Position numbers and translations under genes: made by a program. 42,667 bases of DNA, taken from NCBI GenBank assembly GCA_003247835.1, contig QJYB01000086.1:1-42667 (forward strand). The letters are read 5' to 3'. The notes under the pieces are model-generated. The model was not told the DNA's origin and did not search any database. It saw only the letters and a list, made by a program, of their open reading frames with translations. Of this stretch, positions 23,962 through 33,341 are shown one piece after another (the first letter of the stretch is position 1; the number at the start of each line of letters is the position of its first letter). This DNA is from Gammaproteobacteria bacterium. Its GTDB lineage: Bacteria; Pseudomonadota; Gammaproteobacteria; Pseudomonadales; Azotimanducaceae.

Positions 23962-25233
23962 TCAGTTGGTTACGGACACGCGGTCGCCATCCTTGAGCTC
24001 TGATTGCGGGCCGGCGGAAAGATCGGCGACGAGCAGCTCGCCACCGCTCAACCCCTCCAGCACACGAACGCTGGAACCCGCAGGCTCCGCAGCCACCACC
24101 TGACGTCGCTGCACGCGATCCTCACGCACTAGAAACACGTAATCTCCGTCCTCGTCGCTGCCGATGGCAGCCCGGGGTACCAGCACGCCGGCTTCCTCGT
24201 GCTCCGTCGCACCGTTCTCCGGCTCGAGAAAGGCGACGCGCACGCCCATGTCCGGCAGCACGCGATCATCCCGGTCGACGAAACCCACGCGGACCCTGAC
24301 CGTCGCCTTGTTGCGATCCGCGGTGGGAATTATCGCAATGACCCGGGCTGCGTAGTGATCCTGCGGATAGGCGTTCAGAGTCACCTGCACGGGCTGATTA
24401 TCGTAGACCCGGTTGATGTAGGCCTCGTTCACGTCCACCTCCACCTCCAGAGATTCCATGTCGACGATGGTGCAGATACCCGTTCGGGTAAAACCACCGC
24501 CCGCCGATACCGGTGAGATCATCTCGCCCGGCTGCGCAGCCTTGGCGACCACCACGCCCGAGAAAGGTGCCCGGATTTCCATGTCCTTGAGCAGCGCCGC
24601 CTGCACCGCCCGGCTGCGTTCGGCCACCTCCACGTCCTTGTCTGCCCGCTCGAGCCGCGCAACCAGCCCATCCACGGTGAGGCCATCCCGATCCAGGTCT
24701 GCCTGGCTGGCCAGATTCCGTTTCGCGAGCCCGCGGGTACGATCCAGATCCAGCTCGGCCTGTCTGAGCGCGACCCGGAGTTCCTCGAGACCTGCCTTCG
24801 CAGACTGCAGCTGGGATTCGGCAAGGGCGAGCTGGGCTCGCGGGATGGAGTCATCGAGCACGGCGAGCACCTGCCCCTGCTCCACTCTGTCCCCTTCCTC
24901 GATCAGCACGGTCACTACCTTGCCCGTGGTTTTCGCGCTGACCGTCGCCTGACGACGGGCGACCACGTAGCCGGTTGCATCGAGTACGCTCGCCCCCGCA
25001 CCAGGTGCCGCGGCCTGAGCCCGGGCAACCCTGACGGCAATCCCTGCCGATCCCTGCTCCTGAAGCGCGAGTGGCATGACCCAGGTGACGAAGCCCACGC
25101 CGAGCACGACGGCGAGCAGCACGAACCACTTCCAGGGACGTCCGTGTCTATCAGGCGCCTGGCTGCCGCGATCGATCTTCAGTGATCTCAGTAACTCGGC
25201 GCGATCTTTCGCGCCCGGTTCCACGCTGTTCAA
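23962..25233 (-). CDS. ABC-associated periplasmic adaptor (MacA/HlyD family)
   Basis: A membrane-fusion protein of about 423 residues, the first gene of a four-gene ABC system. A cytoplasmic N-terminus (AELLRSLKIDRGSQAPD) precedes one membrane helix (WKWFVLLAVVLGVGFVTWVM). Two lipoyl halves (ATVSAKTTGKVVTVLIEEGD and IRAPFSGVVVAKAAQPGEMI) flank a coiled-coil hairpin of about 100 residues, followed by beta-barrel and membrane-proximal domains. No ATG lies near the expected start. A TTG at 25233 has GGAG nine bases upstream; a GTG at 25224 is the other option, and the frame is open further to 25491 without coding character. It is divergent from the acyltransferase-like gene, about 157 bases away. 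Confidence 0.88.
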   Translation of the reverse strand: MNSVEPGAKDRAELLRSLKIDRGSQAPDRHGRPWKWFVLLAVVLGVGFVTWVMPLALQEQGSAGIAVRVARAQAAAPGAGASVLDATGYVVARRQATVSAKTTGKVVTVLIEEGDRVEQGQVLAVLDDSIPRAQLALAESQLQSAKAGLEELRVALRQAELDLDRTRGLAKRNLASQADLDRDGLTVDGLVARLERADKDVEVAERSRAVQAALLKDMEIRAPFSGVVVAKAAQPGEMISPVSAGGGFTRTGICTIVDMESLEVEVDVNEAYINRVYDNQPVQVTLNAYPQDHYAARVIAIIPTADRNKATVRVRVGFVDRDDRVLPDMGVRVAFLEPENGATEHEEAGVLVPRAAIGSDEDGDYVFLVREDRVQRRQVVAAEPAGSSVRVLEGLSGGELLVADLSAGPQSELKDGDRVSVTN

Positions 25234-25390
25234 GAACTGCCGCTCCAGGTTTCCCCTGCCCGTACGACCGGCAAGACCCCGGAAGCTACACGCTTTGTCC
25301 GACGCAGGCAAAGCAGCACCGGGTTTTCGCGGCCCCATCCGCGACGATTCGATCCCGCTGTGGTACAAGTGGCCGCAAGGAGGACGACGA

Positions 25391-26584
25391 TTGGCTGACC
25401 CTGCTACCGCAGCCCGAACCGCCCGGATCCTGCACGGGCTGAACGAGATCGCCATCGACGACTGGAACCGCTGCGCCAACCCCGGCGGCACGGTACCCTT
25501 CGATCCATTCGTCAGCTACCAGTTCCTGAGCGCGCTGGAAGACAGCGGCAGCGTCTCCGCCCGGACCGGTTGGCAGCCCTTTCACCTCGCGCTGGAAGAG
25601 GTCGGTACCCTGCTCGGCGTCATGCCGTTGTACGTCAAGAGTCATTCCCAGGGCGAGTACGTTTTCGACTACGCCTGGGCGGACGCCTGGCATAGGGCGG
25701 GCCAGCAGTACTATCCAAAGCTGCAGTCGAGTGTACCCTTCACGCCCGCGACCGGACGACGACTGCTGGTGCCGACGCCGGATACAGAGGCCGAGCGACT
25801 CCTGCTCGGGGCTGCGGTGCAGGTCTGCCAGCAGATCGATGTGTCGTCGCTGCACATCACGTTCCTGCCCGAGCCGCAGTGGCGTCTCGCCGGTGAGATG
25901 GGCTACCTGCGGCGCATGGACCAGCAGTACCACTGGCACAACCCGGGCTATGACAGCTTCGACGATTTTCTGGCGGACCTCGCTTCGAAGAAGCGCAAGA
26001 ACCTGAAACGGGAGCGTCGCGAAGCGGTTGCACACGGCATAGAGATCGAATGGGTGACCGGCACCGATCTCACGGAGGCGCACTGGGATGCGTTTTACCG
26101 CTTCTACATGGACACCGGCAGCCGGAAATGGGGGTCGCCGTATCTGAACCGTCGTTTCTTCAGCCTGATCGGAGAGCGCCTCGCCGACCACGTTCTGCTG
26201 GTGATGTGCCGACGTGACGGTCGCTACATCGCCGGTGCGCTCAACTTCATCGGCGGAGACACCCTGTTCGGCCGCAACTGGGGTTGCATAGAGCACCACC
26301 CGTTCCTGCACTTCGAAACCTGCTACTACCAGGCCATCGACTTCGCCATTGCCAGAGGGCTCAGGAAGGTGGAGGCCGGTGCCCAGGGTGGCCACAAGGT
26401 GGCACGCGGGTATCTGCCGGAAGCCACCTACAGCGCACACTGGATCAGTGATCCGGGCTTCAGGGATGCTGTGCGGCGATACCTGGAAGACGAGAGACGC
26501 TACGTGGCGGAAGACATCGACGAAACCGAACGCCGCACCCCGTTCAAATCCACCATCGACCTCGGCGACCTGCGCCGTGAGTGA
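25391..26584 (+). CDS. GNAT-fold protein of the COG3146 (DUF482) family, FemAB-like
   Basis: A 397-residue protein of a family often called peptidogalycan biosynthesis or predicted N-acyltransferase. Family segments are PFVSYQFLSALEDSGSV (about 36-52), TGWQPFHLALE, LGVMPLYVKSHSQGEYVFDY, LASKKRKNLKRERREA (about 201-216) and GAQGGHKVARGYLPEATYSA (about 337-356), all diagnostic. The fold is two GNAT-like halves, as in FemAB and leucyl-tRNA transferases, suggesting transfer of an acyl or aminoacyl group, but the biochemical role is not established. The TTG at 25391 is preceded by AAGGAGG with a 7-base gap, a clear start; upstream frame belongs to the promoter region of the divergent ABC adaptor. 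It converges on the DUF3014 gene. Confidence 0.88.
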   Translation: MADPATAARTARILHGLNEIAIDDWNRCANPGGTVPFDPFVSYQFLSALEDSGSVSARTGWQPFHLALEEVGTLLGVMPLYVKSHSQGEYVFDYAWADAWHRAGQQYYPKLQSSVPFTPATGRRLLVPTPDTEAERLLLGAAVQVCQQIDVSSLHITFLPEPQWRLAGEMGYLRRMDQQYHWHNPGYDSFDDFLADLASKKRKNLKRERREAVAHGIEIEWVTGTDLTEAHWDAFYRFYMDTGSRKWGSPYLNRRFFSLIGERLADHVLLVMCRRDGRYIAGALNFIGGDTLFGRNWGCIEHHPFLHFETCYYQAIDFAIARGLRKVEAGAQGGHKVARGYLPEATYSAHWISDPGFRDAVRRYLEDERRYVAEDIDETERRTPFKSTIDLGDLRRE

Positions 26585-26608
26585 TGTGCGCCCGGTGACG
26601 ATCCGCCG

Positions 26609-27415
26609 CTAGCGCCGTTCCAGCTCCGCGCGCAGCGCCGTGAGGTAGGCCTGAATCCGTATCACGTTCTGTGGCCCCATGCGCAGCACCTGCTTCTGCA
26701 GGGGTGACATGGCTTCCAGCGCCGGGTCTGCGAATGCATAGAACACCTTGGGCTGAACCAGCTCCACGTCGCCTTCCAGCACCGGCACCGCCAGCACCTC
26801 GTCGATGGCAGCGCTCATCCGGTCCGATGCCTGAGCATCCACCCCCAGTTCCTGAAACGCTTCCTGCATCAGCGGCGCCGTATCCGACAGCAGGGATGCC
26901 AGCGTTTCCGGTGGCACGGATTCCAGCACCTCCACATATCGGTCGTAACGCCGGTAGCTCGCCGGGTCGATGAACAGACGCATGTCAGCAGGCGTTGCGC
27001 CAGGAACCTCGTTCACCAGGAACCGGCCATCCGGCGCCAGGAAGGCAAGCTGGCGTCTCGGCAGCTCACCGCGACCCGCGTTTTCCACCAGCGTGGCCAG
27101 ACGGCGGAGCAGGTCGTCCTTCTCGATCCAGACCTCGGGAATGGTCGCAGGCAGTCTCTCCCGGACGAACTCGTCGCTCGCGTTCAGTGGCGGCAGGACG
27201 AGTTCCGGTGCCCGGATGATCGGAGAAGGAGGTGTTTCTTCCATGACCTGGGAGGCAGCCGGCCCGGTGTCCGGCGGCTGCGCGCTCTCCGGTGGCGGCA
27301 CCGCCAGTTTTTCCTGGCCGGACTCATCCTGACCGGACAATCGGTAGTAGTAGGTGAGTCCCAGAATGACGGCCGCGGCAACGGCCAGTCCGGCGATCAG
27401 GAAGCTGCTACGCAT
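26609..27415 (-). CDS. DUF3014 domain-containing protein
   Basis: A 268-residue protein with one N-terminal membrane helix (about 5-24), a Pro/Glu-rich linker (about 32-75) and a C-terminal DUF3014 domain. Typical parts of the domain are LPPLNASDEFVRERL, DDLLRRLATLVENAGRGELP and VEVLESVPPETLASLL, plus MSPLQKQVLRMGPQNVIRIQ close to the end. Function of the family is not known; topology suggests a periplasmic domain tethered to the inner membrane. It is divergent from asnS with 99 bases between, a region that is AT-rich and must hold promoters for both, though I cannot name clear -35/-10 pairs. Confidence 0.88.
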   Translation of the reverse strand: MRSSFLIAGLAVAAAVILGLTYYYRLSGQDESGQEKLAVPPPESAQPPDTGPAASQVMEETPPSPIIRAPELVLPPLNASDEFVRERLPATIPEVWIEKDDLLRRLATLVENAGRGELPRRQLAFLAPDGRFLVNEVPGATPADMRLFIDPASYRRYDRYVEVLESVPPETLASLLSDTAPLMQEAFQELGVDAQASDRMSAAIDEVLAVPVLEGDVELVQPKVFYAFADPALEAMSPLQKQVLRMGPQNVIRIQAYLTALRAELERR

Positions 27416-27514
27416 GACTCATTATGACTTGCGGTTCCGGTAAATTATCCCAGGCCTGAAAACAATCCATTATCATTCCAGTTTTGCCTGCATCGCCGAG
27501 CGGAGCACCCGACG

Positions 27515-28903
27515 TTGAGCACCTCACATACTGCCATCAAACAGATTCTCGATCACACGGTACCGCTCGGTTCCGAGGTGATCATCGAAGGCTGGGTCCG
27601 GTCCAGAAGAACGTCCAAAGGCGGGTTCTCCTTCATCCACGTCAACGACGGTTCCTGCCTCGGTTCCCTTCAGGCGGTGGCGGACGGCAAGCTTGTGAAC
27701 TACGAATCGGATGTTCTGCAGATCGCCACGGGATGCGCGGTCAGGATCCGAGGCAAGCTGGTGGAGTCGGGAGGCAAGGGTCAGGACCGGGAGATTCAGG
27801 CCGACACCGTGGAGGTACTCGGCTGGGTCGACGAACCCGAGCACTATCCCATCGCCAAGAAACAGCACACGTTCGAGTATCTGCGCTCCGTCGCGCACCT
27901 GCGACCGCGCACGAACACCTTCGGTGCCGTTTCCAGGGTACGCAATGCCATCGCCATGGCCGTGCACGGATTTCTTCAGCGGCGCGGCTTCGTCTGGGTG
28001 AACACACCCATCATCACCGGCAGCGACTGCGAAGGCGCGGGCGAGCTGTTCAGGGTATCGACGCTGGATTTCCTCAACCGTGACAAGCCGGTGGACTTCA
28101 GTGAAGATTTCTTCGGGCAGGAAACCTTCCTGACCGTATCCGGTCAGCTCAACATCGAAAGCTACTGTCTCGCGCTCAAGAACGTCTACACGTTCGGACC
28201 CACATTCCGGGCAGAGAACTCCAACACCTCCCGACACCTGGCCGAATTCTGGATGATCGAACCCGAGATCGCCTTCGCCGATATCCACGATAACGCCGAG
28301 CTGGCGGAAGCGCTTCTGAAGTCGGTCTTCGACGAGGTGCTGAACCAGTGCGCGGACGACCTGCGCTTCTTTACGGAACGGGTGGATGATACGGTCATCG
28401 ACCGCCTGACCAACGTGATCGAAAAACCGTTCGAGCGCCTGACCTATACCGAGGCGGTGAAGATCCTCGAGCAATCCGGTCGGCAGTTCGAGTTCCCCGT
28501 TTCCTGGGGTGCGGATCTGCAGAGCGAGCACGAACGGTACCTTACCGAGCAGCATGTGGGCGGGCCGGTCGTCGTCATCGACTATCCCAGGGAGATCAAG
28601 GCGTTCTACATGCGCCTGAACGACGACGAAAGGACGGTAGCCGCCATGGACGTGCTTGTGCCGGGTGTCGGCGAGATCGTCGGCGGCAGCCAGCGCGAGG
28701 AACGTCTGGATGTCCTCGAGAGCCGCATGGCGGCCCAGGGTATCGACGGCATCGACTGGTACAAGGACCTGCGACGCTACGGCACGGTACCCCATGCGGG
28801 CTTCGGCCTCGGTCTCGAACGGCTGGTGCTCTACATGACCGGTATGGAGAACATCCGCGATGCCATTCCGTTTCCCCGCGTGCCGAACAACGCGAGCTTC
28901 TAG
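27515..28903 (+). CDS. asnS: asparagine--tRNA ligase
   Basis: A 462-residue class IIb aminoacyl-tRNA synthetase charging tRNA-Asn. An N-terminal OB-fold anticodon-binding domain (about 15-110, with [20 protein letters not shown]) precedes the catalytic core. Motif 2 lies around [20 protein letters not shown], and motif 3 is [15 protein letters not shown] near the C-terminus. [20 protein letters not shown] and the [11 protein letters not shown] segment identify AsnRS rather than AspRS. Presence of AsnRS means direct Asn-tRNA formation here. The start is TTG (27515), with CGGAG about ten bases before it; no ATG is available. The stop TAG is followed at once by the GTG of the ABC exporter gene, so the two are co-transcribed. 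Confidence 0.95.
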   Translation: MSTSHTAIKQILDHTVPLGSEVIIEGWVRSRRTSKGGFSFIHVNDGSCLGSLQAVADGKLVNYESDVLQIATGCAVRIRGKLVESGGKGQDREIQADTVEVLGWVDEPEHYPIAKKQHTFEYLRSVAHLRPRTNTFGAVSRVRNAIAMAVHGFLQRRGFVWVNTPIITGSDCEGAGELFRVSTLDFLNRDKPVDFSEDFFGQETFLTVSGQLNIESYCLALKNVYTFGPTFRAENSNTSRHLAEFWMIEPEIAFADIHDNAELAEALLKSVFDEVLNQCADDLRFFTERVDDTVIDRLTNVIEKPFERLTYTEAVKILEQSGRQFEFPVSWGADLQSEHERYLTEQHVGGPVVVIDYPREIKAFYMRLNDDERTVAAMDVLVPGVGEIVGGSQREERLDVLESRMAAQGIDGIDWYKDLRRYGTVPHAGFGLGLERLVLYMTGMENIRDAIPFPRVPNNASF

Positions 28904-30664
28904 GTGCTGAAGTCTCTCTTCCGTCTGAAAGTCTTCGTTTCGCGTTACCGCACCCGACTGATTCTCGGCATTCTGGCATTCGGCACCGCACGTTTCTTCG
29001 AAGCTCAGGTGCCGCTGTTCCTGGCGACGGGCATCGACCGGATCGCCGCCGGAAACCTGAACCTGTTGCTGCCCGTGGCCGGCATCTTCGCGGTGGTGGT
29101 CGCGCGCTTCGCCATCGTATCCAGCGCCCGCTATCTGGTGCGCAGCTCGGGTATTCGCGTCGCCTTCGACCTGCGTCAGGCGCTCTATGACGCCCTGCAG
29201 CAGCAGGGATCCGGCTTCTTCAACCGCTACACCATCGGCGACATGATGACCCGCGCCGTCGCCGATATCGCGCTCATCCAGCGGCTCATCTCCATGGGCA
29301 CCATTCTGCTCGTGATACTGATCTTCGCGAGCCTGTTCGGCTTCGGCTACATGCTCTATCTGTCACCCTCGCTGACCCTGCTGCTGCTGCCGCCGCTGCC
29401 CTTCGTATTCTTCTATGCGCGCTGGGCCTCGGGTCAGATGGGCGTGGCATCGAAGGACGTTCAGGACCGCATGTCCGATCTCGCGGCGCACGTTCAGGAG
29501 AATCTCTCAGGTATCCGCACCATTCAGGCCATGGTGCAGGAAGACAACGAGATTGCCCGCTTCCGGGAGACGAATCAGGCGTACTCCAATGCCTTCTACG
29601 CGCAGGCCCGAATCAACTCCCTCATGTCCGCCTGGATGCCGTCCCTGGCTGCCGTGTGTTCCATCATCATCCTCGGCTACGGCGGCTACCTGGTCACCCA
29701 GGGTCGGATGACGGCCGGAGAGCTGGTCGCGTTCTTCTTCTACGTGAACATGGTGGTGCAGCCCTTCCGCGTCGCCGGTTTCATGGTTAGCCTGTTCCAG
29801 AGGGCGGCAGTCGCGAGCGATCGCCTTTTCGAGGTGCTGAGCCTGCCTCCGGAGATCGCCGATCATCCGACCGGTGACGCACCGCCAGCCATCCGCGGGG
29901 ACGTGGAGATACGCGATCTGTCCTTCACCTATCCGGGCCAGACACGATCCGCACTGTCTGGGGTGAGCCTGACCATCCGGCAGGGCGAGCGCATTTCCAT
30001 CATGGGACGGGTCGGTGCCGGCAAGTCCACCCTGCTCAAGCAGCTGGTTCGCCTGCTGGACACACCGGAAGGCACCGTCTTCATAGATGGCGTGGATGTC
30101 ACCCATTACCCCCTCTCCCAGCTCCGCTCTCAGGTGGCACTGGTGCCACAGGATCCGTTTCTGTTCGGTGAGCCGCTGAAGTCGAATCTGACCTACGATG
30201 ATCCTAATCGGGCGCTGGACGAGATCTGGTCGGCCGCCGCGTCGGCGGACCTGAAGGAAACCATCGAGGACTTTCCGGAGCGGCTGGACACCATCGTCGG
30301 CGAGCGCGGGGTGACGCTGTCCGGCGGCCAGAAGCAGCGCGCGACGCTGGCCAGAGGACTCATCCGCCACGCGCCCGTTCTGGTGCTCGACGACTGCTTC
30401 TCCAGTGTGGACACGGAGACCGAGGAGCACATCCTCTCCGAGCTGACCCGTCTGCGCGCCAACCAGACGACCATTCTGGTCTCTCACCGAGTCTCCACCG
30501 CCCGCCACTCCGACCGGATCGTGATCATGGATCAGGGCCGGATCGTGGAGGAAGGTACGCACGAAGATCTCGTCGCCAGTGGTGGCCTCTACGCCGAGCT
30601 CGAACGGATCCAGCGGGAGGGGGCCGACGAGGCGGATTTCGATGTGCTCGGGGTGACCAGCTGA
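28904..30664 (+). CDS. ABC half-exporter, heterodimer subunit with degenerate Walker B (MdlA-like)
   Basis: A 586-residue fusion of a six-helix exporter domain (about 1-310) and an ATPase domain (about 335-575). Walker A is GRVGAGKST (Lys374), the signature is canonical LSGGQ (472-476), and Walker B reads VLVLDDCFSS: Asp497 replaces the catalytic glutamate. Such replacement marks the catalytically weak subunit of heterodimeric exporters, like E. coli MdlA (SmdA), which this gene resembles in order and motifs. Its partner is encoded next, with an ATGA overlap. The GTG start follows directly on the asnS stop. The likely role is export of a lipid, peptide or drug across the inner membrane; the substrate is unknown. 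Confidence 0.93.
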   Translation: MLKSLFRLKVFVSRYRTRLILGILAFGTARFFEAQVPLFLATGIDRIAAGNLNLLLPVAGIFAVVVARFAIVSSARYLVRSSGIRVAFDLRQALYDALQQQGSGFFNRYTIGDMMTRAVADIALIQRLISMGTILLVILIFASLFGFGYMLYLSPSLTLLLLPPLPFVFFYARWASGQMGVASKDVQDRMSDLAAHVQENLSGIRTIQAMVQEDNEIARFRETNQAYSNAFYAQARINSLMSAWMPSLAAVCSIIILGYGGYLVTQGRMTAGELVAFFFYVNMVVQPFRVAGFMVSLFQRAAVASDRLFEVLSLPPEIADHPTGDAPPAIRGDVEIRDLSFTYPGQTRSALSGVSLTIRQGERISIMGRVGAGKSTLLKQLVRLLDTPEGTVFIDGVDVTHYPLSQLRSQVALVPQDPFLFGEPLKSNLTYDDPNRALDEIWSAAASADLKETIEDFPERLDTIVGERGVTLSGGQKQRATLARGLIRHAPVLVLDDCFSSVDTETEEHILSELTRLRANQTTILVSHRVSTARHSDRIVIMDQGRIVEEGTHEDLVASGGLYAELERIQREGADEADFDVLGVTS

Positions 30665-32547
30665 TGAGCGCCCCTGCCGGGTCCACGACCAGCCGCCGGG
30701 ACTACTCCATGTTCGATGCGGAGCTGTCCGGTGCCGTGCTCAACATGCGGCTGCTCCGGCGGCTGCTCGGCTGGATGCGTCCTTACCGCATCACGTTCGG
30801 CACCAGTGCGGTGCTCGTGCTTCTGGCCTCCTTCCTGCAGGTGCTGCTGCCGGTGATCCTCTCCATCGTAGTGATCGACCACATTCTCATGGGGACCACC
30901 CGGTCGGTGACGCCCGATCTCGGCATGGTGGACGCGACCGAGTGGATCACCGGCATGCTGGGCGTACACCCGCTTGTTGCGGCCTGCGTGCTGTACGGTC
31001 TGATCTACCTCGTCTTCGCTGTGGTCAGCCACGCGCACCGGATGACCCTGGTGAGCTCGGTCATAAACGGCCTGCGCGATCTGCGCCAGGACCTGTTCAA
31101 TCACCTGGAAACCCGCCCCTCGTCGTTCTACGACCGGGTGGCGGTAGGGCGCGTCATGACACGGGTGACGAACGACGTGGAAGCACTCTACGAGCTGCTC
31201 CGCGGTATCGGCACCCTGATCGGAGAGTTCGTTCCCTTCTTCGTGGCTCTGGCCATCATGCTCGCCGTCGACGTCGGGCTGACCCTGCTGCTGTTGCTGG
31301 CGCTGCCGCTCATGGGATTCGTCACCTACTTCTTCCGGCAGGCGACCAGACAGCTGTTCCGACTGGTGCGTCTCACGGTCTCGACGCTGAACCAGAACAT
31401 GCAGGAAAACCTGTCGGGACTGGCCGTCGTCCAGCTGTCCGACCGGCAACGGCACAATCTCGGACGCTATACGGAGATCAATCGGGAGAATCGCAGTTAC
31501 GAGCTCAGGAGTGCTCGCATCGAAACGCTGTACGGTGCCTTCACCGACAGCATGGCGCATCTGTCACTCGGCGTGATCATCTGGTACGGCGGCGGAGACG
31601 TCGTGCAGAACACCATGACACTCGGCGGCGTCATCCTCTTCACGCGGTTCATCGACATGCTGCTGCAGCCCATCGTCGCCCTGGGCGAGCAGACCAACGT
31701 TCTGTTCCGGGCCATGGCATCCGGCGAACGTATATTCCAGGCACTGGACTGGGACGAGAAGATCCACGAGCCTCCCAGTCCGGTGAAGCTCCCCGAACGC
31801 CTGCACGGCGAGGTCCGTTTCGAGCACCTGAACTTCGGCTACGACGAGGATGTGCAGATACTGCACGACGTCACGTTCACCATCCGTCCCGGAGAGAAGC
31901 TCGCCATCGTCGGGCCCACGGGTTCGGGCAAGAGCACCCTCATCAGGTTGCTGGGGCGTTTCTACGACTTCGACGACGGTCAGATTTTTCTGGATGGAAT
32001 CGATCTCAACCGCATACACACCCACGATCTCCGTCGACGCATCGGCGTGGTACTGCAGGACTTTCACATCTTCTCGGGCACGATTTACGACAACATCGCG
32101 CTGGGGAACCCGGCAATCACCCGGGAAAAGGCGGAGCAGGCAGCCCGCCGGGTGAACGCGCACGGCTTCATCAGCGCGTTGACACTGGGCTATGACACGG
32201 AGCTGTCCGAACGGGGCCAGAACCTTTCCCAGGGGCAGCGCCAGCTGCTCGCTTTCGCCCGCGTTCTCGCCGCCGATCCGGAAATCCTGGTTCTGGACGA
32301 GGCTACGGCCAGCATCGATACGGAAACCGAGCTGCTCATACAGGACGCCCTGCGTCAGCTCACCCGTGGCCGCACGTCGATTCTCATTGCCCACCGACTG
32401 CAGACCATTCAGGAGGCCAACCGCGTGCTGGTCCTGCACGACGGTCGGGTCGAAGAGCTCGGTACCCACGAGGAGCTGCTAGCGGCCAGGGGCCTCTACT
32501 ACACGCTGCACTCGCTGCAGTTCCAGAACAGCGTCAGCGCTTCCTGA
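30664..32547 (+). CDS. ABC half-exporter, heterodimer subunit with catalytic Walker B (MdlB-like)
   Basis: A 627-residue exporter subunit with a membrane domain of six helices (about 35-345) and an ATPase domain (about 375-610). Walker A is GPTGSGKST (Lys423); Walker B is ILVLDEATAS with the catalytic Glu546. The signature, however, is LSQGQ (521-525) rather than LSGGQ. This mirrors E. coli MdlB (SmdB), where the signature is also altered. With the upstream subunit it predicts one active and one degenerate ATP site. The ATG overlaps the preceding stop by 4 bases (ATGA). A Q-loop segment VVLQDFHIFSGTIYDNIALG and H-loop LIAHRLQTI are present. It ends just before the convergent SDR gene, with no bases between the stops. 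Confidence 0.93.
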   Translation: MSAPAGSTTSRRDYSMFDAELSGAVLNMRLLRRLLGWMRPYRITFGTSAVLVLLASFLQVLLPVILSIVVIDHILMGTTRSVTPDLGMVDATEWITGMLGVHPLVAACVLYGLIYLVFAVVSHAHRMTLVSSVINGLRDLRQDLFNHLETRPSSFYDRVAVGRVMTRVTNDVEALYELLRGIGTLIGEFVPFFVALAIMLAVDVGLTLLLLLALPLMGFVTYFFRQATRQLFRLVRLTVSTLNQNMQENLSGLAVVQLSDRQRHNLGRYTEINRENRSYELRSARIETLYGAFTDSMAHLSLGVIIWYGGGDVVQNTMTLGGVILFTRFIDMLLQPIVALGEQTNVLFRAMASGERIFQALDWDEKIHEPPSPVKLPERLHGEVRFEHLNFGYDEDVQILHDVTFTIRPGEKLAIVGPTGSGKSTLIRLLGRFYDFDDGQIFLDGIDLNRIHTHDLRRRIGVVLQDFHIFSGTIYDNIALGNPAITREKAEQAARRVNAHGFISALTLGYDTELSERGQNLSQGQRQLLAFARVLAADPEILVLDEATASIDTETELLIQDALRQLTRGRTSILIAHRLQTIQEANRVLVLHDGRVEELGTHEELLAARGLYYTLHSLQFQNSVSAS

Positions 32548-33294
32548 TCAACCGTGCATGGTCAGGCCGCCGGAAACACTGATCGTCTGGCCGGTCACAT
32601 ACGCCGCAGCGTCCGACAGAAAGAAGCCGACGAGCGCCGGGAAGTCTGCCGGTTGCGCCAGCCTCTTCATAGGCACGGAACGCTCCAGGGCCTGCTGCAA
32701 CTTACCCGTCTCGTCGAAACCGGCCAGCAGCGGGGTATCCGTCGGACCGGGACAGATGCTGTTGAAGGTGATGCGATCCCGGGCGTGCTCCCGGGCGAGC
32801 GTCTTCATCAGCGCGATGGTGCCGCCCTTCGCCGCCGAGTAGACGGCTTCGCCTGAAGAACCCACGCGGCCGGCGTCGGAGGCGATGCTCACCACCCGAC
32901 CACCACCTCCCCTGATCAGGTGTGGCAGCACCGCATGGGTCAGGTTGAGCGGGCCGTAGAGGTTGATGTCGATCACCCGGCGCCAGAATCCCGGCTCGGT
33001 ATCCACGAACCGCGCGGCCCTGTCCCAGCCCGCGTTGTTGACGAGCCCCCAGATGGGGCCCTCCTCGGCCCACCCGTTGACGGCCTGCAGCACCGCATCG
33101 TGATCGCTGATGTCGGCCGCGCTGGTGCTGACCCGGTCGCCGTGTGCCGAGCGCAGCTCGGACAGGCCGGCTTCGTTGACATCCACCACCAGCATCCGGC
33201 TGCCCTGCGCGATCAGCTGATCGACGATGGCCCGGCCGATGCCGCTGGCACCGCCGCTGATGACGACCCGCCGTCCGTCCCTGTGTTCACTCAT
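32548..33294 (-). CDS. SDR family oxidoreductase
   Basis: A 248-residue classical short-chain dehydrogenase. Motifs are [12 protein letters not shown] (12-23) for the dinucleotide loop, VVDVNEAG with Asp after strand 2 (favouring NAD), [22 protein letters not shown] with the catalytic serine, [16 protein letters not shown] with YxxxK, and a standard C-terminus ([16 protein letters not shown]). It resembles the FabG/3-hydroxyacyl and 2-hydroxycyclohexanecarboxyl-CoA dehydrogenase-like group, but the substrate cannot be called. The ATG at 33294 has GGGGGC upstream. Its stop abuts that of the ABC exporter subunit; its start is 47 bases from the divergent lipA. Confidence 0.92.
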   Translation of the reverse strand: MSEHRDGRRVVISGGASGIGRAIVDQLIAQGSRMLVVDVNEAGLSELRSAHGDRVSTSAADISDHDAVLQAVNGWAEEGPIWGLVNNAGWDRAARFVDTEPGFWRRVIDINLYGPLNLTHAVLPHLIRGGGGRVVSIASDAGRVGSSGEAVYSAAKGGTIALMKTLAREHARDRITFNSICPGPTDTPLLAGFDETGKLQQALERSVPMKRLAQPADFPALVGFFLSDAAAYVTGQTISVSGGLTMHG

Positions 33295-33341
33295 GCTCTT
33301 GCCCCCGGTGTTTCGTCGGAGAGTGCGCTAAACTCGCCGCC

